A stretch of DNA of 47,829 nucleotides from positions 1-47,829 of the forward strand of contig JANOBJ010000062.1 of the NCBI GenBank assembly GCA_031411575.1, in the 5' to 3' direction. The DNA comes from JANOBJ01 sp031411575 (GTDB lineage: Bacteria > Pseudomonadota > Gammaproteobacteria > Burkholderiales > Burkholderiaceae_C). Both the position numbers and the translations under genes were made by a program. The notes below the pieces were generated by a model that was given only the letters and a program-made list of their open reading frames with translations, was not told the origin of the DNA and did no database searches. The number at the start of each line of letters is the position of its first letter. Within the stretch, counting starts at the first letter, position 1. Positions 30,864 to 39,590 of the stretch are shown here, piece by piece.

Positions 30864-31874
30864 TTACTTCTTGGCGCGCGACTTGCCGTACGCGTCGACG
30901 ATGGCAACGCCCTCGGCGCCAGCAGCCTTCTGCCAGTCGGCCAGCATCAGCGTGCCGACCTGCTGCATGTCCGCCATCAGCTTGGGCGAGGGCGTGTGGA
31001 TCTTCATGCCTTTCTCGGTCAGGAGCTTCTTGTACTCGTCGTTCTTTTCCTGGCTGATCTTCCAGCCACGGGCCTCGGCATCGGCCGCAGCCTTGGCGAC
31101 GGCGGCCTGCGTGGCCGGGTCCAGCGCGTTGAAGGACTTCAGGTTGACGATGACACCGTTCTTGGGCAACCAGGCCTGGGTGTCGTACCAGTTCTTGATG
31201 TGCTCGTAGGTCTTGGAGTCGTAGCCGGTGGAGCCCGAGCTCATGTAACTTTCGACCACGCCTGTGGCGAGGGCCTGGCTCAGCTCAGCCGCCTGGATCT
31301 GCACCGGCTGGGCGCCGATGAGTTCGGCGATCTTCGCGGTGGCCGGGCTGTAGGCGCGCCACTTGATGCCGCGCAGATCAGCCACCGAGCTGATCTCGCG
31401 CTTGGTGTAGATGCCCTGTGGCGGCCACGGCACCGAGAACAGCATCTTCATGCCTTGCGCAGCCAGCAGCTTGTCCATGGCGGGTTTGGAGGCGTCGTAC
31501 AGCTTCTTCGCGTCCGGGTAGCCGGTGGCGAGAAAGGGCACGCCGTCCAGCGCGTAGATCGGGTTTTCGTTGGCAAAGTTGGCCAGCAAGATCTCGCCAA
31601 TCTGGGCCTGACCGCCTTGCACCGCGCGCTTGATCTCCGGCGCCTTGAACAGCGATGCGTTGGCGTGCACCGTGATCTTGAGCTTGCCGCCCGAAGCGGC
31701 GTCAACGTCCTTGGCAAACTGGGTCAGGTTCTCGGTATGAAAGTTGCCTGCGGCATAGGCGGCGGGCAGATCCCACTTGGTCTGGGCAGCCGCGCCGAGC
31801 GTCATGCCGGTCAGGGCGAAGCCCGTGGCGATGGCCAGGAAAGGGCGGTGCAAGTGGCGTCGGGTCAGATTCAT
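30864..31874 (-). CDS. dctP: TRAP transporter substrate-binding protein DctP
   Basis: The 336-residue secreted receptor has a signal peptide (to about GAAAQ). The fold motifs include FAKDVDAASGGKLKITVHANASL, GQAQIGEI, the conserved Arg region LRGIKWRAYSPATAKI and MSSGSTGYDSKTYEHI. It captures an acidic solute in the periplasm for DctQM. The ATG at 31874 is preceded by GGAG at a good distance; an earlier frame extension has no such site. The gene is first in the operon, divergent from the MarR-type regulator. The substrate may be a cyclic or acidic amino-acid derivative, judged from the oxoprolinase neighbour. Confidence 0.9.
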   Translation of the reverse strand: MNLTRRHLHRPFLAIATGFALTGMTLGAAAQTKWDLPAAYAAGNFHTENLTQFAKDVDAASGGKLKITVHANASLFKAPEIKRAVQGGQAQIGEILLANFANENPIYALDGVPFLATGYPDAKKLYDASKPAMDKLLAAQGMKMLFSVPWPPQGIYTKREISSVADLRGIKWRAYSPATAKIAELIGAQPVQIQAAELSQALATGVVESYMSSGSTGYDSKTYEHIKNWYDTQAWLPKNGVIVNLKSFNALDPATQAAVAKAAADAEARGWKISQEKNDEYKKLLTEKGMKIHTPSPKLMADMQQVGTLMLADWQKAAGAEGVAIVDAYGKSRAKK

Positions 31875-32009
31875 GTGCGCTCCTGTCAGGGTTTCAAAGA
31901 AGAAAACGATGCATGCAGACAAAGCATATGCCGTACCCGTTGTACGAGGCGTGGCTTCCGGTTGGGGGTTTTCCCGGTGCGGGCCGCTCGGGCTTGATCG
32001 AATGCTTGA

Positions 32010-32051
32010 AGTTTAGGAATCATTTCTATAAAGTGTCAATAAATTATTGAC
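32010..32051. promoter_or_regulatory. Divergent promoter with perfect 17-base palindrome (putative MarR-type operator)
   Basis: GTCAATAAATTATTGAC (32035-32051) is a perfect palindrome around a central A. On the minus strand, TTGACA (complement of 32034-32039) with TAAACT 18 bases on (complement of 32010-32015) looks like a promoter for dctPQM, and the palindrome covers its -35. On the plus strand, TATAAA (32027-32032) could serve the regulator gene. A regulator bound here would block both directions. Confidence 0.6.
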
Positions 32052-32080
32052 GTTTTATCGATATTTCAGGGTAACTACGC

Positions 32081-32644
32081 ATGTCCCGCAAAACTCCAAC
32101 ATCTGTTCCGACATCTGCTTCGGCCTCCGCTGCCACCCCTGCCGCGCCTCACCGAGGCATCGTTTCCTCGTCACACCTGGTGTCGCCGCGCGCCCGTGAA
32201 ACCTCCGAATTCGAGTTCGGCCTGATCGTGGCGTGGAACGCGTTTTCGCGCTGGGCGGTGCGCTGCATGGCCGCGGCCGGGCATGCGGACCTGACCATCA
32301 CCGACGTGCTGCTGCTGCACCATGTGAACCACCGCGCCCGCAACAAGAAGCTGGCCGACATCTGCTTCGTGCTGAACTACGAAGACACCCATGTGGTGGC
32401 GTACTCGCTCAAGAAGCTGGTGTCGGCCGGCATGGTGCAGACCGAGAAAGCCGGCAAGGAGGTGCTGTACAGCCCCACTGCCGCTGGCGAGGCCGCGGTG
32501 CAAAAATACCGCGAGGTGCGCGAGCAGTGCCTGATCGACAACCTCGATTCGCAGATGAACCACGACATTGGCGAGGTGGCGCGCATGCTGCGCACCATGT
32601 CGGGGCTTTATGACCAGGCCGCGCGCGCGGCAACGTCGCTCTGA
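32081..32644 (+). CDS. MarR-type winged-helix transcriptional regulator
   Basis: The 187-residue protein has a Ser/Ala/Thr-rich, probably flexible N-terminus (about 1-40) and a winged helix (about 65-145: LTITDVLLLHHVNHRARNKKLADICF, then NYEDTHVVAYSLKKLVSAGMVQTEKAGKE and the wing VLYSPTAAGEAAVQKY). It is divergent from dctP and has a perfect palindrome in the shared promoter, so local control of the transporter is likely. The effector is unknown but may be the transported solute. Confidence 0.82.
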   Translation: MSRKTPTSVPTSASASAATPAAPHRGIVSSSHLVSPRARETSEFEFGLIVAWNAFSRWAVRCMAAAGHADLTITDVLLLHHVNHRARNKKLADICFVLNYEDTHVVAYSLKKLVSAGMVQTEKAGKEVLYSPTAAGEAAVQKYREVREQCLIDNLDSQMNHDIGEVARMLRTMSGLYDQAARAATSL

Positions 32645-32645
32645 A

Positions 32646-32695
32646 AAATGCTATTAAAATAGTAGCAAACAATGACCAACCCGTGCGGACCTGAC
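32646..32695. repeat. Comamonadaceae-type dispersed hairpin repeat, copy 6
   Basis: GCTATTAAAATAGTAGC palindrome plus tail AAACAATGACCAACCCGTG and CGGAC. It fills most of the gap between the MarR-type regulator and the oxoprolinase gene and is close to the element's consensus. Confidence 0.8.
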
Positions 32696-32712
32696 GCTTA
32701 AAAGATCCTGAA

Positions 32713-35700
32713 ATGACATTCTCCACCGCTCCCACAGCCACCCGGTCCGCTGACCCTTCCCCCAACGCATCCGACACTCGCCGCTGGCAGTTCTGGATCG
32801 ACCGGGGCGGCACCTTCACCGATATCGTGGCGCGCCGACCGGACGGTTCGATCGTCACGCACAAGCTGCTGTCCGAGAGCCCTGAGCAGTACCGTGATGC
32901 TGCCGTGGCGGGCATTCGCCATTTGCTGGGGCTGAAATCCGGCGAGCCCGTCACGCCCGCGCAGGTTGAGTGCGTGAAGATGGGCACCACCGTGGCCACC
33001 AACGCGTTGCTGGAGCGCAAGGGCGAGCCCACGCTGCTGGTGACCACGCGCGGTTTTCGTGATGCGCTGCGCATTGCCTACCAGAACCGCCCGCGCCTGT
33101 TTGACCGCCACATCGTGCTGCCCGAACTGCTCTACAGCGCCGTGGTGGAGGCGCACGAGCGCATCGGTGCTCTCGGCGAAGTGATCGATCCACTGGACGA
33201 GGCGCTATTGAAACAGGAGCTGCTGGCGCAGTATCAGAGTGGTTTGCGGAGTGTGGCCATTGTCTTCATGCACGGCTACCGCTACACGCAGCACGAGCAG
33301 GTCGCGCGCCGGCTGGCGACCGAGGCGGGTTTCATGCAGATCAGCACCTCGCACGAGACCAGCCCGATGATGAAGTTCGTCAGCCGGGGCGACACCACGG
33401 TGGTCGATGCCTACCTGTCGCCGATCCTGCGGCGCTATGTCGAGCGGGTGGCGGCCGAAATGCCGGGCGTGAAGCTCTTCTTCATGCAGTCGTCTGGCGG
33501 CTTGACCGACGCGCACGCCTTTCAGGGTAAGGACGCCATCTTGTCCGGGCCGGCCGGTGGCATCGTCGGCATGGCGCGGACAGCGGAGCTGGCCTTCAAC
33601 AGTGATCCGGCAGCGACCGGCGGGGTGAAAGTGATCGGATTCGACATGGGTGGCACTTCGACCGACGTGAGCCACTTTGCCGGCGAGTTCGAGCGCGAGT
33701 TTGAGACCCAGGTGGCTGGCGTGCGCATGCGCGCGCCGATGATGAGCATCCACACCGTGGCGGCGGGGGGCGGGTCAATCCTCGAATTTGACGGCGCGCG
33801 TTTTCGGGTGGGGCCGCAGAGCGCAGGCGCCAATCCCGGGCCGACCAGCTACCGGCGAGGCGGGCCGCTGGCCGTGACCGACGCGAACGTGATGGTCGGC
33901 AAGATCCAGCCGCGGTACTTCCCCCAGGTGTTCGGCCACCAGGCCAATGGAGCCCTGGACGATGCCGTGGTGCGCGAGAAGTTTGCCGCGCTGGCCACCC
34001 GGACAAACCGGACGGCCGAAGACGTGGCCGAGGGCTTCATCAACATCGCCGTGCAGCAGATGGCCAACGCCATCAAGAAGATCTCGGTCGCGCGCGGCTA
34101 CGACGTGACGCGCTACACCCTGCAGTGCTTTGGTGGCGCGGGCGGCCAGCACGCCTGCCTGGTGGCCGACGCACTGGGCATGACGCGCGTGTTCGTGCAC
34201 CCGCTGGCCGGCGTGCTGAGTGCCTACGGCATGGGCCTGGCCGACCAGAATGTCATCCGCGAGCAGGCGGTGGAACTCCCGCTCCAGGCGCACGCGCTGC
34301 CCGAGGTGGCCGCGCGCCTGGAGGCGCTGGCAACCGCTGCCACGGCGGAGCTGGCGCGCCAACAGGCCCGCGGCGGCGCCGTCCAGGTGCACCGACGTGT
34401 GCACGTGCGCTACGAGGGTAGCGATTCGGCGCTGGTGGTGCCGTTTGGTGACCTGGCGAGCATCCAGGCCGGTTTTGAGGCCGCGTACCGCCAGCGATTT
34501 GCCTTCCTGATGCAGGGCAAAGGGCTGGTGGTGGAGGCGGTGTCGGTGGAGGCGGTAGTGGCTGGCGATGCGCCGGTGGAGCCGCGCCACGCGCTGCACC
34601 CGCCACGCGAGGTACCGCGCCGGCCGGAAGTGAAAGACGGCGTGCGCATGTACTCGGGCGGCCGCTGGCACGACGCCGCGCTGGTGGTGCGCGAAGACCT
34701 GCGCCCGGGCGACGTCATCCCCGGCCCGGCCATCATCGCCGAGCGCAACGCCACCACCGTGGTCGAGCCGGGCTGGGAGGCGGCCCTGACGGCTCTGGAC
34801 CATCTGGTGCTGGACCGGCGGTCACAGCGCGCTATTGTTTTTGCAGCAGGCACAACGGTGGACCCGGTGCTGCTGGAGGTGTTCAACAACCTGTTCATGA
34901 ACATCGCCGAGCAGATGGGCCTGCAGCTGCAGAACACCGCCTACTCGGTCAACATCAAGGAGCGGCTCGATTTCTCGTGCGCGCTGTTTGACCCGCAGGG
35001 CAACCTGATCGCCAACGCGCCGCACATGCCGGTGCACCTGGGCTCGATGGGCGAGAGCATCAAGACCGTGATCCGTGAGAACACGGCCACCATGCGGCCC
35101 GGCGACGTGTACGCGCTGAACGACCCGTACCACGGCGGCACGCACCTGCCCGACATCACCGTCATCACGCCGGTGTACTTGCAGGCCACCGACGCGGCGC
35201 CCACGTTCTATGTGGGATCGCGCGGGCACCACGCCGATATCGGCGGCATCACGCCGGGCTCGATGCCGCCGTTTTCAACGCGCATCGAGGAAGAGGGCGT
35301 GCAGATCAACAATTTCAAGCTGGTCGAAGGCAGCACCGACCCCGCCCAGCCCGGCGGCCGCATGCGCGAAGCCGAGATGCTGGACTTGCTGACGACCGGC
35401 GGGGGCACCACGCCCTGGCCGAGCCGCAACCCGCAGCAAAACATGGCCGACCTGCGGGCCCAGATCGCCGCCAATGAGAAAGGCGTGCAGGAACTGCGCA
35501 AGATGGTCGCGCAGTTCGGGTTGGAGACGGTGCTGGCCTACATGCGCCATGTGCAGGACAACGCCGAGGAATCGGTGCGCCGGGTCATCACGCGGCTGAA
35601 AGACGGCACCTTCACCTTGCCGCTGGACAACGGCGCGCAGATCCAGGTGGCGATCCGGGTGGACGCCCCCAACCGCAGCGCCGAGATCGATTTCACCGGC

Positions 35701-36459
35701 ACCTCGGCGCAGCAGATCAACAATTTCAACGCGCCCACGGCGGTGTGCATGGCGGCGGTGCTGTATGTGTTCCGCACGCTGGTGGACGACGATATTCCGC
35801 TCAACGCGGGTTGCCTGAAGCCGCTGAAGGTGATCATTCCGGATGGCTCGATGCTGAACCCGCACCCACCGGCGTCGGTGGTGGCGGGCAATGTGGAAAC
35901 CTCCACCTGCATCACCAACGCCCTGATCGGCGCGCTTGGCATCATGGGCGCGAGCCAGCTCACGGTGAACAACTTCACCTTCGGCAATGCGCGCCACCAG
36001 TACTACGAAACCATCTCGGGCGGCAGCGGCGCGGGCGGCGTGTTCAACGCAGCGGGCGAGTTGACCGGCGGCTTCAACGGCACGAGCGTGGTGCAGACCC
36101 ACATGACCAATTCGCGCCTGACCGACCCGGAGGTGCTCGAATTCCGCTTCCCGGTGCGGCTGGAGAGTTACACCATCCGCGAAGGCTCGGGCGGCGCCGG
36201 GCGCTGGCACGGCGGCAACGGCGGCGTGCGGCGCGTGAAGTTTCTGGAGCCGATGACGGCCAGCATCCTGTCCAACGGCCGCCACCATGGCGCCTTTGGC
36301 ATGGCGGGCGGCCTGCGGGGCGCCACCGGCATCAACCGCGTGGTGCGGGCGAATGGCGCGGTGGAAGCGCTCGACCACATCGGCCAGGCCGAGATGGAGC
36401 CGGGCGACGTGTTTGAGATTCACACGCCGGGCGGTGGCGGCTTCGGGAACCCTGTTTGA
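32713..36459 (+). CDS. 5-oxoprolinase-type HyuA-HyuB fusion (ATP-hydrolysing)
   Basis: The 1248-residue protein fuses hydantoinase/oxoprolinase A and B domains, as in eukaryotic 5-oxoprolinase. The A domain (to about residue 690) has FWIDRGGTFTDIVARRPDG, KMGTTVATNALLERKGEP, the ATP-binding VIGFDMGGTSTDVSHF and QCFGGAGGQHACLVA. The B domain begins near VDPVLLEVFNNLFMNIAEQM and contains YVGSRGHHADIGGITPGSMPP and the Gly-rich end GGNGG to TPGGGGFGNP. It should open 5-oxoproline (or a hydantoin) with ATP in the cytoplasm. The divergent TRAP genes and the racemase nearby fit uptake and catabolism of such a compound. No strong ribosome-binding site is seen before the ATG. Confidence 0.88.
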   Translation: MTFSTAPTATRSADPSPNASDTRRWQFWIDRGGTFTDIVARRPDGSIVTHKLLSESPEQYRDAAVAGIRHLLGLKSGEPVTPAQVECVKMGTTVATNALLERKGEPTLLVTTRGFRDALRIAYQNRPRLFDRHIVLPELLYSAVVEAHERIGALGEVIDPLDEALLKQELLAQYQSGLRSVAIVFMHGYRYTQHEQVARRLATEAGFMQISTSHETSPMMKFVSRGDTTVVDAYLSPILRRYVERVAAEMPGVKLFFMQSSGGLTDAHAFQGKDAILSGPAGGIVGMARTAELAFNSDPAATGGVKVIGFDMGGTSTDVSHFAGEFEREFETQVAGVRMRAPMMSIHTVAAGGGSILEFDGARFRVGPQSAGANPGPTSYRRGGPLAVTDANVMVGKIQPRYFPQVFGHQANGALDDAVVREKFAALATRTNRTAEDVAEGFINIAVQQMANAIKKISVARGYDVTRYTLQCFGGAGGQHACLVADALGMTRVFVHPLAGVLSAYGMGLADQNVIREQAVELPLQAHALPEVAARLEALATAATAELARQQARGGAVQVHRRVHVRYEGSDSALVVPFGDLASIQAGFEAAYRQRFAFLMQGKGLVVEAVSVEAVVAGDAPVEPRHALHPPREVPRRPEVKDGVRMYSGGRWHDAALVVREDLRPGDVIPGPAIIAERNATTVVEPGWEAALTALDHLVLDRRSQRAIVFAAGTTVDPVLLEVFNNLFMNIAEQMGLQLQNTAYSVNIKERLDFSCALFDPQGNLIANAPHMPVHLGSMGESIKTVIRENTATMRPGDVYALNDPYHGGTHLPDITVITPVYLQATDAAPTFYVGSRGHHADIGGITPGSMPPFSTRIEEEGVQINNFKLVEGSTDPAQPGGRMREAEMLDLLTTGGGTTPWPSRNPQQNMADLRAQIAANEKGVQELRKMVAQFGLETVLAYMRHVQDNAEESVRRVITRLKDGTFTLPLDNGAQIQVAIRVDAPNRSAEIDFTGTSAQQINNFNAPTAVCMAAVLYVFRTLVDDDIPLNAGCLKPLKVIIPDGSMLNPHPPASVVAGNVETSTCITNALIGALGIMGASQLTVNNFTFGNARHQYYETISGGSGAGGVFNAAGELTGGFNGTSVVQTHMTNSRLTDPEVLEFRFPVRLESYTIREGSGGAGRWHGGNGGVRRVKFLEPMTASILSNGRHHGAFGMAGGLRGATGINRVVRANGAVEALDHIGQAEMEPGDVFEIHTPGGGGFGNPV

Positions 36460-36464
36460 GGGTC

Positions 36465-36515
36465 AAAAGTGCCCGTTGTCCGCATCCCCTGGCCATTATT
36501 TGCTATCAAATAAGG
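36465..36515. repeat. Comamonadaceae-type dispersed hairpin repeat, copy 7
   Basis: AAAAGTGCCCGTTGTCCGC then ATCCCCTGGCCATTATTTGC followed by TATCAAATAAGGA. The tail is complete here and shows the outer GTGCC box also seen in copies 2 and 10. It lies between the oxoprolinase and DinB-family genes. Confidence 0.8.
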
Positions 36516-36523
36516 ATTGATTG

Positions 36524-37057
36524 ATGGCTGCCGAGTTGCTGGAGCATTACCGCTTCATGGCGCGCTACAACCGCTGGTTCAACCAGCGCCTGTATGCAGC
36601 CTGCGAACAGCTGGCCGATGTCGAGCGCAAAGCTGACCGTGGCGCGTTCTTTGGGTCCATCCACCACACGCTCACGCATCTGGTGCTGGCCGACAAGATG
36701 TGGCTGGAGCGCTTCACGCGCCAGGGCATCGATTTCGCCGCGCTCCCGCTGGCGCTGGTGCAACTGCCCGAGGGCTCGGACTACACCAGCGACCTGCACC
36801 CCGACTGGGCCGATCTGCAACTCACGCGCCAGACGCTTGACGCCGCGATGGAACGCTGGCTGGCCGACATGCCGCCCGAGTTTTTGCTGAGCACCCTGCA
36901 CTACGCCAACACCAAGGGCGTGCCACGCGCGCACCCGGCCTGGCTGGCCCTGTCGCACCTGTTCAACCACCAGACCCACCACCGCGGGCAGGTGACGACC
37001 CTGCTCATGCAGGCGGGTGTGGACGTGGGTGTGACCGACGCGATTGCGCTGGTGTGA
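36524..37057 (+). CDS. DinB-family (YfiT-like) putative metal-dependent protein
   Basis: The 177-residue protein has the four-helix DinB fold. Likely metal-ligand His residues are seen in SIHHTLTHLVLADKMWLERF and in LSHLFNHQTHHRGQVTTLL, the latter the hallmark of the family. Members include bacillithiol- and mycothiol-dependent transferases and many of unknown role. The ATG at 36524 was chosen over a TTG one codon upstream. It follows a dispersed repeat and has no obvious tie to the oxoprolinase gene. Confidence 0.85.
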   Translation: MAAELLEHYRFMARYNRWFNQRLYAACEQLADVERKADRGAFFGSIHHTLTHLVLADKMWLERFTRQGIDFAALPLALVQLPEGSDYTSDLHPDWADLQLTRQTLDAAMERWLADMPPEFLLSTLHYANTKGVPRAHPAWLALSHLFNHQTHHRGQVTTLLMQAGVDVGVTDAIALV

Positions 37058-37077
37058 TCAGACCGTTGCGACGGGCA

Positions 37078-37125
37078 AGGCGCTATTATTTATATAGCAA
37101 GCAATGACCATAGGATGAGGACCAG
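37078..37125. repeat. Comamonadaceae-type dispersed hairpin repeat, copy 8
   Basis: GGCGCTATTATTTATATAGC palindrome plus tail AAGCAATGACCATAGGATG and AGGAC. It lies between the convergent DinB-family and ComEA-like genes. Confidence 0.75.
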
Positions 37126-37169
37126 AGGCCGGAATGGCTTAAAAAACCACCAAAGCGGCCAGCCATGAA

Positions 37170-37191
37170 AAAACCCGCCGAAGCGGGTTTT
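37170..37191 (-). terminator. Intrinsic terminator of the ComEA-like gene
   Basis: On the minus strand AAAACCCGC-TTCG-GCGGGTTTT is followed by further T residues: a perfect nine-base stem with a UUCG tetraloop. The A/T ends make it work in both directions, so it may also stop transcription from the DinB-family gene. Confidence 0.9.
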
Positions 37192-37213
37192 GGAACGACC
37201 GGCAGAAGTGGAG

Positions 37214-37858
37214 TTACTTCTTGGCGGCGCTGGCAGCGGCCGCGGCGGGCTTGGCTTCAGCAGTCTTCTTCTCGTCCTTGGCAGCCGACTTGTCTGAAGC
37301 GGCTTTCTTGTCGGCAGCGGCCTTCTTGTCCGCGTCCTTCTTGGCCTTGGCTTCTTCAGCCTTCTTGGCCTTTTCGTCAGCCTTGGCCTTCTTGTCGGCT
37401 TCTTTCTTGGCTTTGGCTTCGTCGGCCTTCATCTTGGCGTCGGCCTTGGGGTCGGCTTTCTTGTCGTCCTTGGCGGCCGGCTTGGCGTCCGTGGCGGCGG
37501 CGACGGCGGCGGGCTTGGCATCGCCTTTCTTCTCTTCAGCCTTGGCAGCCGGCTTGTCGTCTTTCTTGGCCGGAGCCGGCGTGGCGGCAGCGCCCTTGAA
37601 GCCGGAACCGTTGACGGTCATGCCTTCAGCGGAGAACTTGGCGGCATTGGTTTCGCCGACGCCTTTGACGCGCTCGATGAAATCATTCCAGTCCTTGAAA
37701 TTGCCTTTCTTGCGCTCGTCCAGGATCTTGGTCGAGATGCCGGGGCCAATGCCCTTGATGCCGTCAAGTTCGGCGGCGGTGGCTTTGTTCACGTCCACGG
37801 CCGCGAATGACGCAGCCGCATACAGCATGGCCACGATGGCCAGGATTTTCTTCAACAT
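37214..37858 (-). CDS. ComEA-like helix-hairpin-helix protein with Lys/Ala-rich tail
   Basis: The 214-residue protein has a signal peptide (MLKKILAIVAMLYAAASFA) and a ComEA-type double helix-hairpin-helix (about 20-82: VDVNKATAAELDGIKGIGPG, then FKDWNDFIERVKGVGETNAA). From about residue 88 the protein is almost only Lys, Ala, Asp and Glu, with repeated AKAKKEADKKAKADEK-like units up to AASAAKK. ComEA binds incoming DNA in the periplasm. Ordinary ComEA proteins end after the HhH domain, so the 125-residue histone-like tail is unusual and could add non-specific DNA binding. It has its own strong terminator. Confidence 0.82.
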   Translation of the reverse strand: MLKKILAIVAMLYAAASFAAVDVNKATAAELDGIKGIGPGISTKILDERKKGNFKDWNDFIERVKGVGETNAAKFSAEGMTVNGSGFKGAAATPAPAKKDDKPAAKAEEKKGDAKPAAVAAATDAKPAAKDDKKADPKADAKMKADEAKAKKEADKKAKADEKAKKAEEAKAKKDADKKAAADKKAASDKSAAKDEKKTAEAKPAAAAASAAKK

Positions 37859-38062
37859 GGATCAACTCCTCGGTTTGGTGTGGAATCCGTCGGCTCGGCG
37901 GCCGAATCGGCCCGGATATAACGGGCTGTGCGGTCGGCCCGTTGACCCTGGGCGGTAAGCAGATGTAGGGCATAACCCTGAAATCGGGCGGAGTGGCGGG
38001 CGGAATACGGGGCGTCGTGGAGGGCGGAGTCGGGTGCGGCCGACGAGCGCGTCGGGCTTCCC

Positions 38063-39220
38063 TCAGAGCTCCTCGACGCGCCGCGCCGGGTAGCTGTCCC
38101 AGGCCTGGCAGCCCGGGCACTGCCAGAAATGCTGCTTGGCCTCAAAGCCGCAGGCCGCACACCGGTAGCGCGTGAGCGGCTTGACCGCATGGTCGAGCGC
38201 GCGCTGCACCTGGGGGTGAAACTGCTCGTGCTCGAGCTTTTCACCGGCGATCCACTTGGCGGCGGCCACCAGTGAAGGCTCGCGCTCCAGGTGCCGCACG
38301 TACCAGTCGCGGGCCGAGTCGCCCGCAGCGCCGGCTGCGGCTTCCAGCGCCACGATGGCCTCCAGCACGTCGAGCGATGGCGTCTGGGCATAGTGGGTCC
38401 GCAGGATGTCCAGCGCCACCTCTGGCTGGCGCGCGGCCAGTGCCGCATCCCGCAACGGGGCTGCTGCCAGCGGCAGGGCGCCCGGCGCGGCCTCGGTCAG
38501 CGCCTTCAGCGTGTCCAGGGCCGACTCGGTGCGGCCTTCGCGGCTGTGCAGCGCCGCCAGGTCGATGCGCGGGCGTGGGGCCTGGGGCGCGGTCTCGATG
38601 GCTTGCTGCAGCAGCGGCAGCGCCGATGCGGCGTCACCGGCGCTCACCCGTTCGGCCGCCTGCTCGCACAGGTAGTGCGACAGCCGGTTGCTGAAACTGC
38701 CTTCGCCCGCTGACTCCAGCTTGCGCGAGATGGCCGCGGCCTGCAGCCAGTCGCGCGAGCGCTCATAGATCGCCAGCAGCGCCAGCCGCGCCCGGGCTTC
38801 GAAGGCGGTGCCCTCGAGCTTGTCCAGCGCCACTTCGGCGCGGTCGAGCAGGCCGGCTTTCAGGAAATCGAGCGCCAGCGCATGCTGGGCGCGGTCGCGG
38901 TCGGCCTGCACCAGGTCGCCGCGCGAGAGCAGGTGCTCGTGCACACGGACCGCGCGCTCGTATTCGCCACGACGGCGAAACAGGTTGCCCAGCGCGAAGT
39001 GCAGCTCGGAGGTATCGGGGTCGATCTGCACGGCTTCGATGAAAGCGTCGATCGCCTGGTCCTGCTGCTCATTGAGCAGGAAATTCAGACCCTTGAAGTA
39101 CGCCTTGGGCGCCTGCCGGTTTTCCATGCGCAGCTGGCGCAAATCCAGCCGCGACGCCATCCACCCGAGGACGAACGCGACCGGCAACCCCAGCAGGATC
39201 CAGCCGAGGTCAAGGTCCAT
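38063..39220 (-). CDS. lapB: LPS assembly protein LapB (YciM)
   Basis: The 385-residue protein has one N-terminal membrane helix (about 5-22), then TPR repeats (AYFKGLNFLLNEQQDQAIDAF, ELHFALGNLFRRRGEYERAV) and a C-terminal rubredoxin-like zinc domain (RCAACGF ... WQCPGCQAWD). LapB acts with FtsH to control LpxC and so lipopolysaccharide synthesis. It overlaps the lapA end by 11 bases. Confidence 0.93.
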   Translation of the reverse strand: MDLDLGWILLGLPVAFVLGWMASRLDLRQLRMENRQAPKAYFKGLNFLLNEQQDQAIDAFIEAVQIDPDTSELHFALGNLFRRRGEYERAVRVHEHLLSRGDLVQADRDRAQHALALDFLKAGLLDRAEVALDKLEGTAFEARARLALLAIYERSRDWLQAAAISRKLESAGEGSFSNRLSHYLCEQAAERVSAGDAASALPLLQQAIETAPQAPRPRIDLAALHSREGRTESALDTLKALTEAAPGALPLAAAPLRDAALAARQPEVALDILRTHYAQTPSLDVLEAIVALEAAAGAAGDSARDWYVRHLEREPSLVAAAKWIAGEKLEHEQFHPQVQRALDHAVKPLTRYRCAACGFEAKQHFWQCPGCQAWDSYPARRVEEL

Positions 39221-39511
39221 GGTGAAACATGGACGTGGCGGGGCCGAGTTCGCCGGCGGCTGCGGCTTTGGCGGCTTGCGCCCGGCGCGCGGCGCTGCGG
39301 TGCTTCCACCAGCGCGGCACCATCGCCAGCACCCCCAGCGCCAGCCCGGCGGCGAAGGCGATCAGCACCACCAGCACGAGGGGCGTGCTCCACTGCGTGC
39401 CAAAGAAAAAATGCACGGTGACGTTTTGCTGGTTGTTCAGCGCAAACGCAAACAGGGTGAAAAAATGGCCGCCTTGAGCAGCCACTTGATGCACCACAGG
39501 AGTTGTTTCAT
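39210..39511 (-). CDS. lapA: LapA domain protein (apparent frameshift at a T6 tract near the N-terminus)
   Basis: LapA is a small two-helix inner-membrane partner of LapB. The body is clear: FTLFAFALNNQQNVTVHFFF, GTQWSTPLVLVVLIAFAAGL. The best start is the ATG at 39511, with TAGGAG just upstream, giving MKQLLWCIKWLLKAAIF, as expected for LapA. That reading goes out of frame at a run of six T on the minus strand (39460-39465); seven T would join it to IFFTLFAFAL. As it stands, only a GTG at 39497 without a ribosome-binding site reads through, with a poorer N-terminus. It may be a sequencing error, a slippery tract or true damage. Confidence 0.75.
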
Positions 39512-39590
39512 GGTTCTCCTACGCTCGGTCAGGAGATTCTAGCGAGCCCCAGTGGCGCGCGGGCCGGCAGATGCGCGCTGGCGCCACCCG

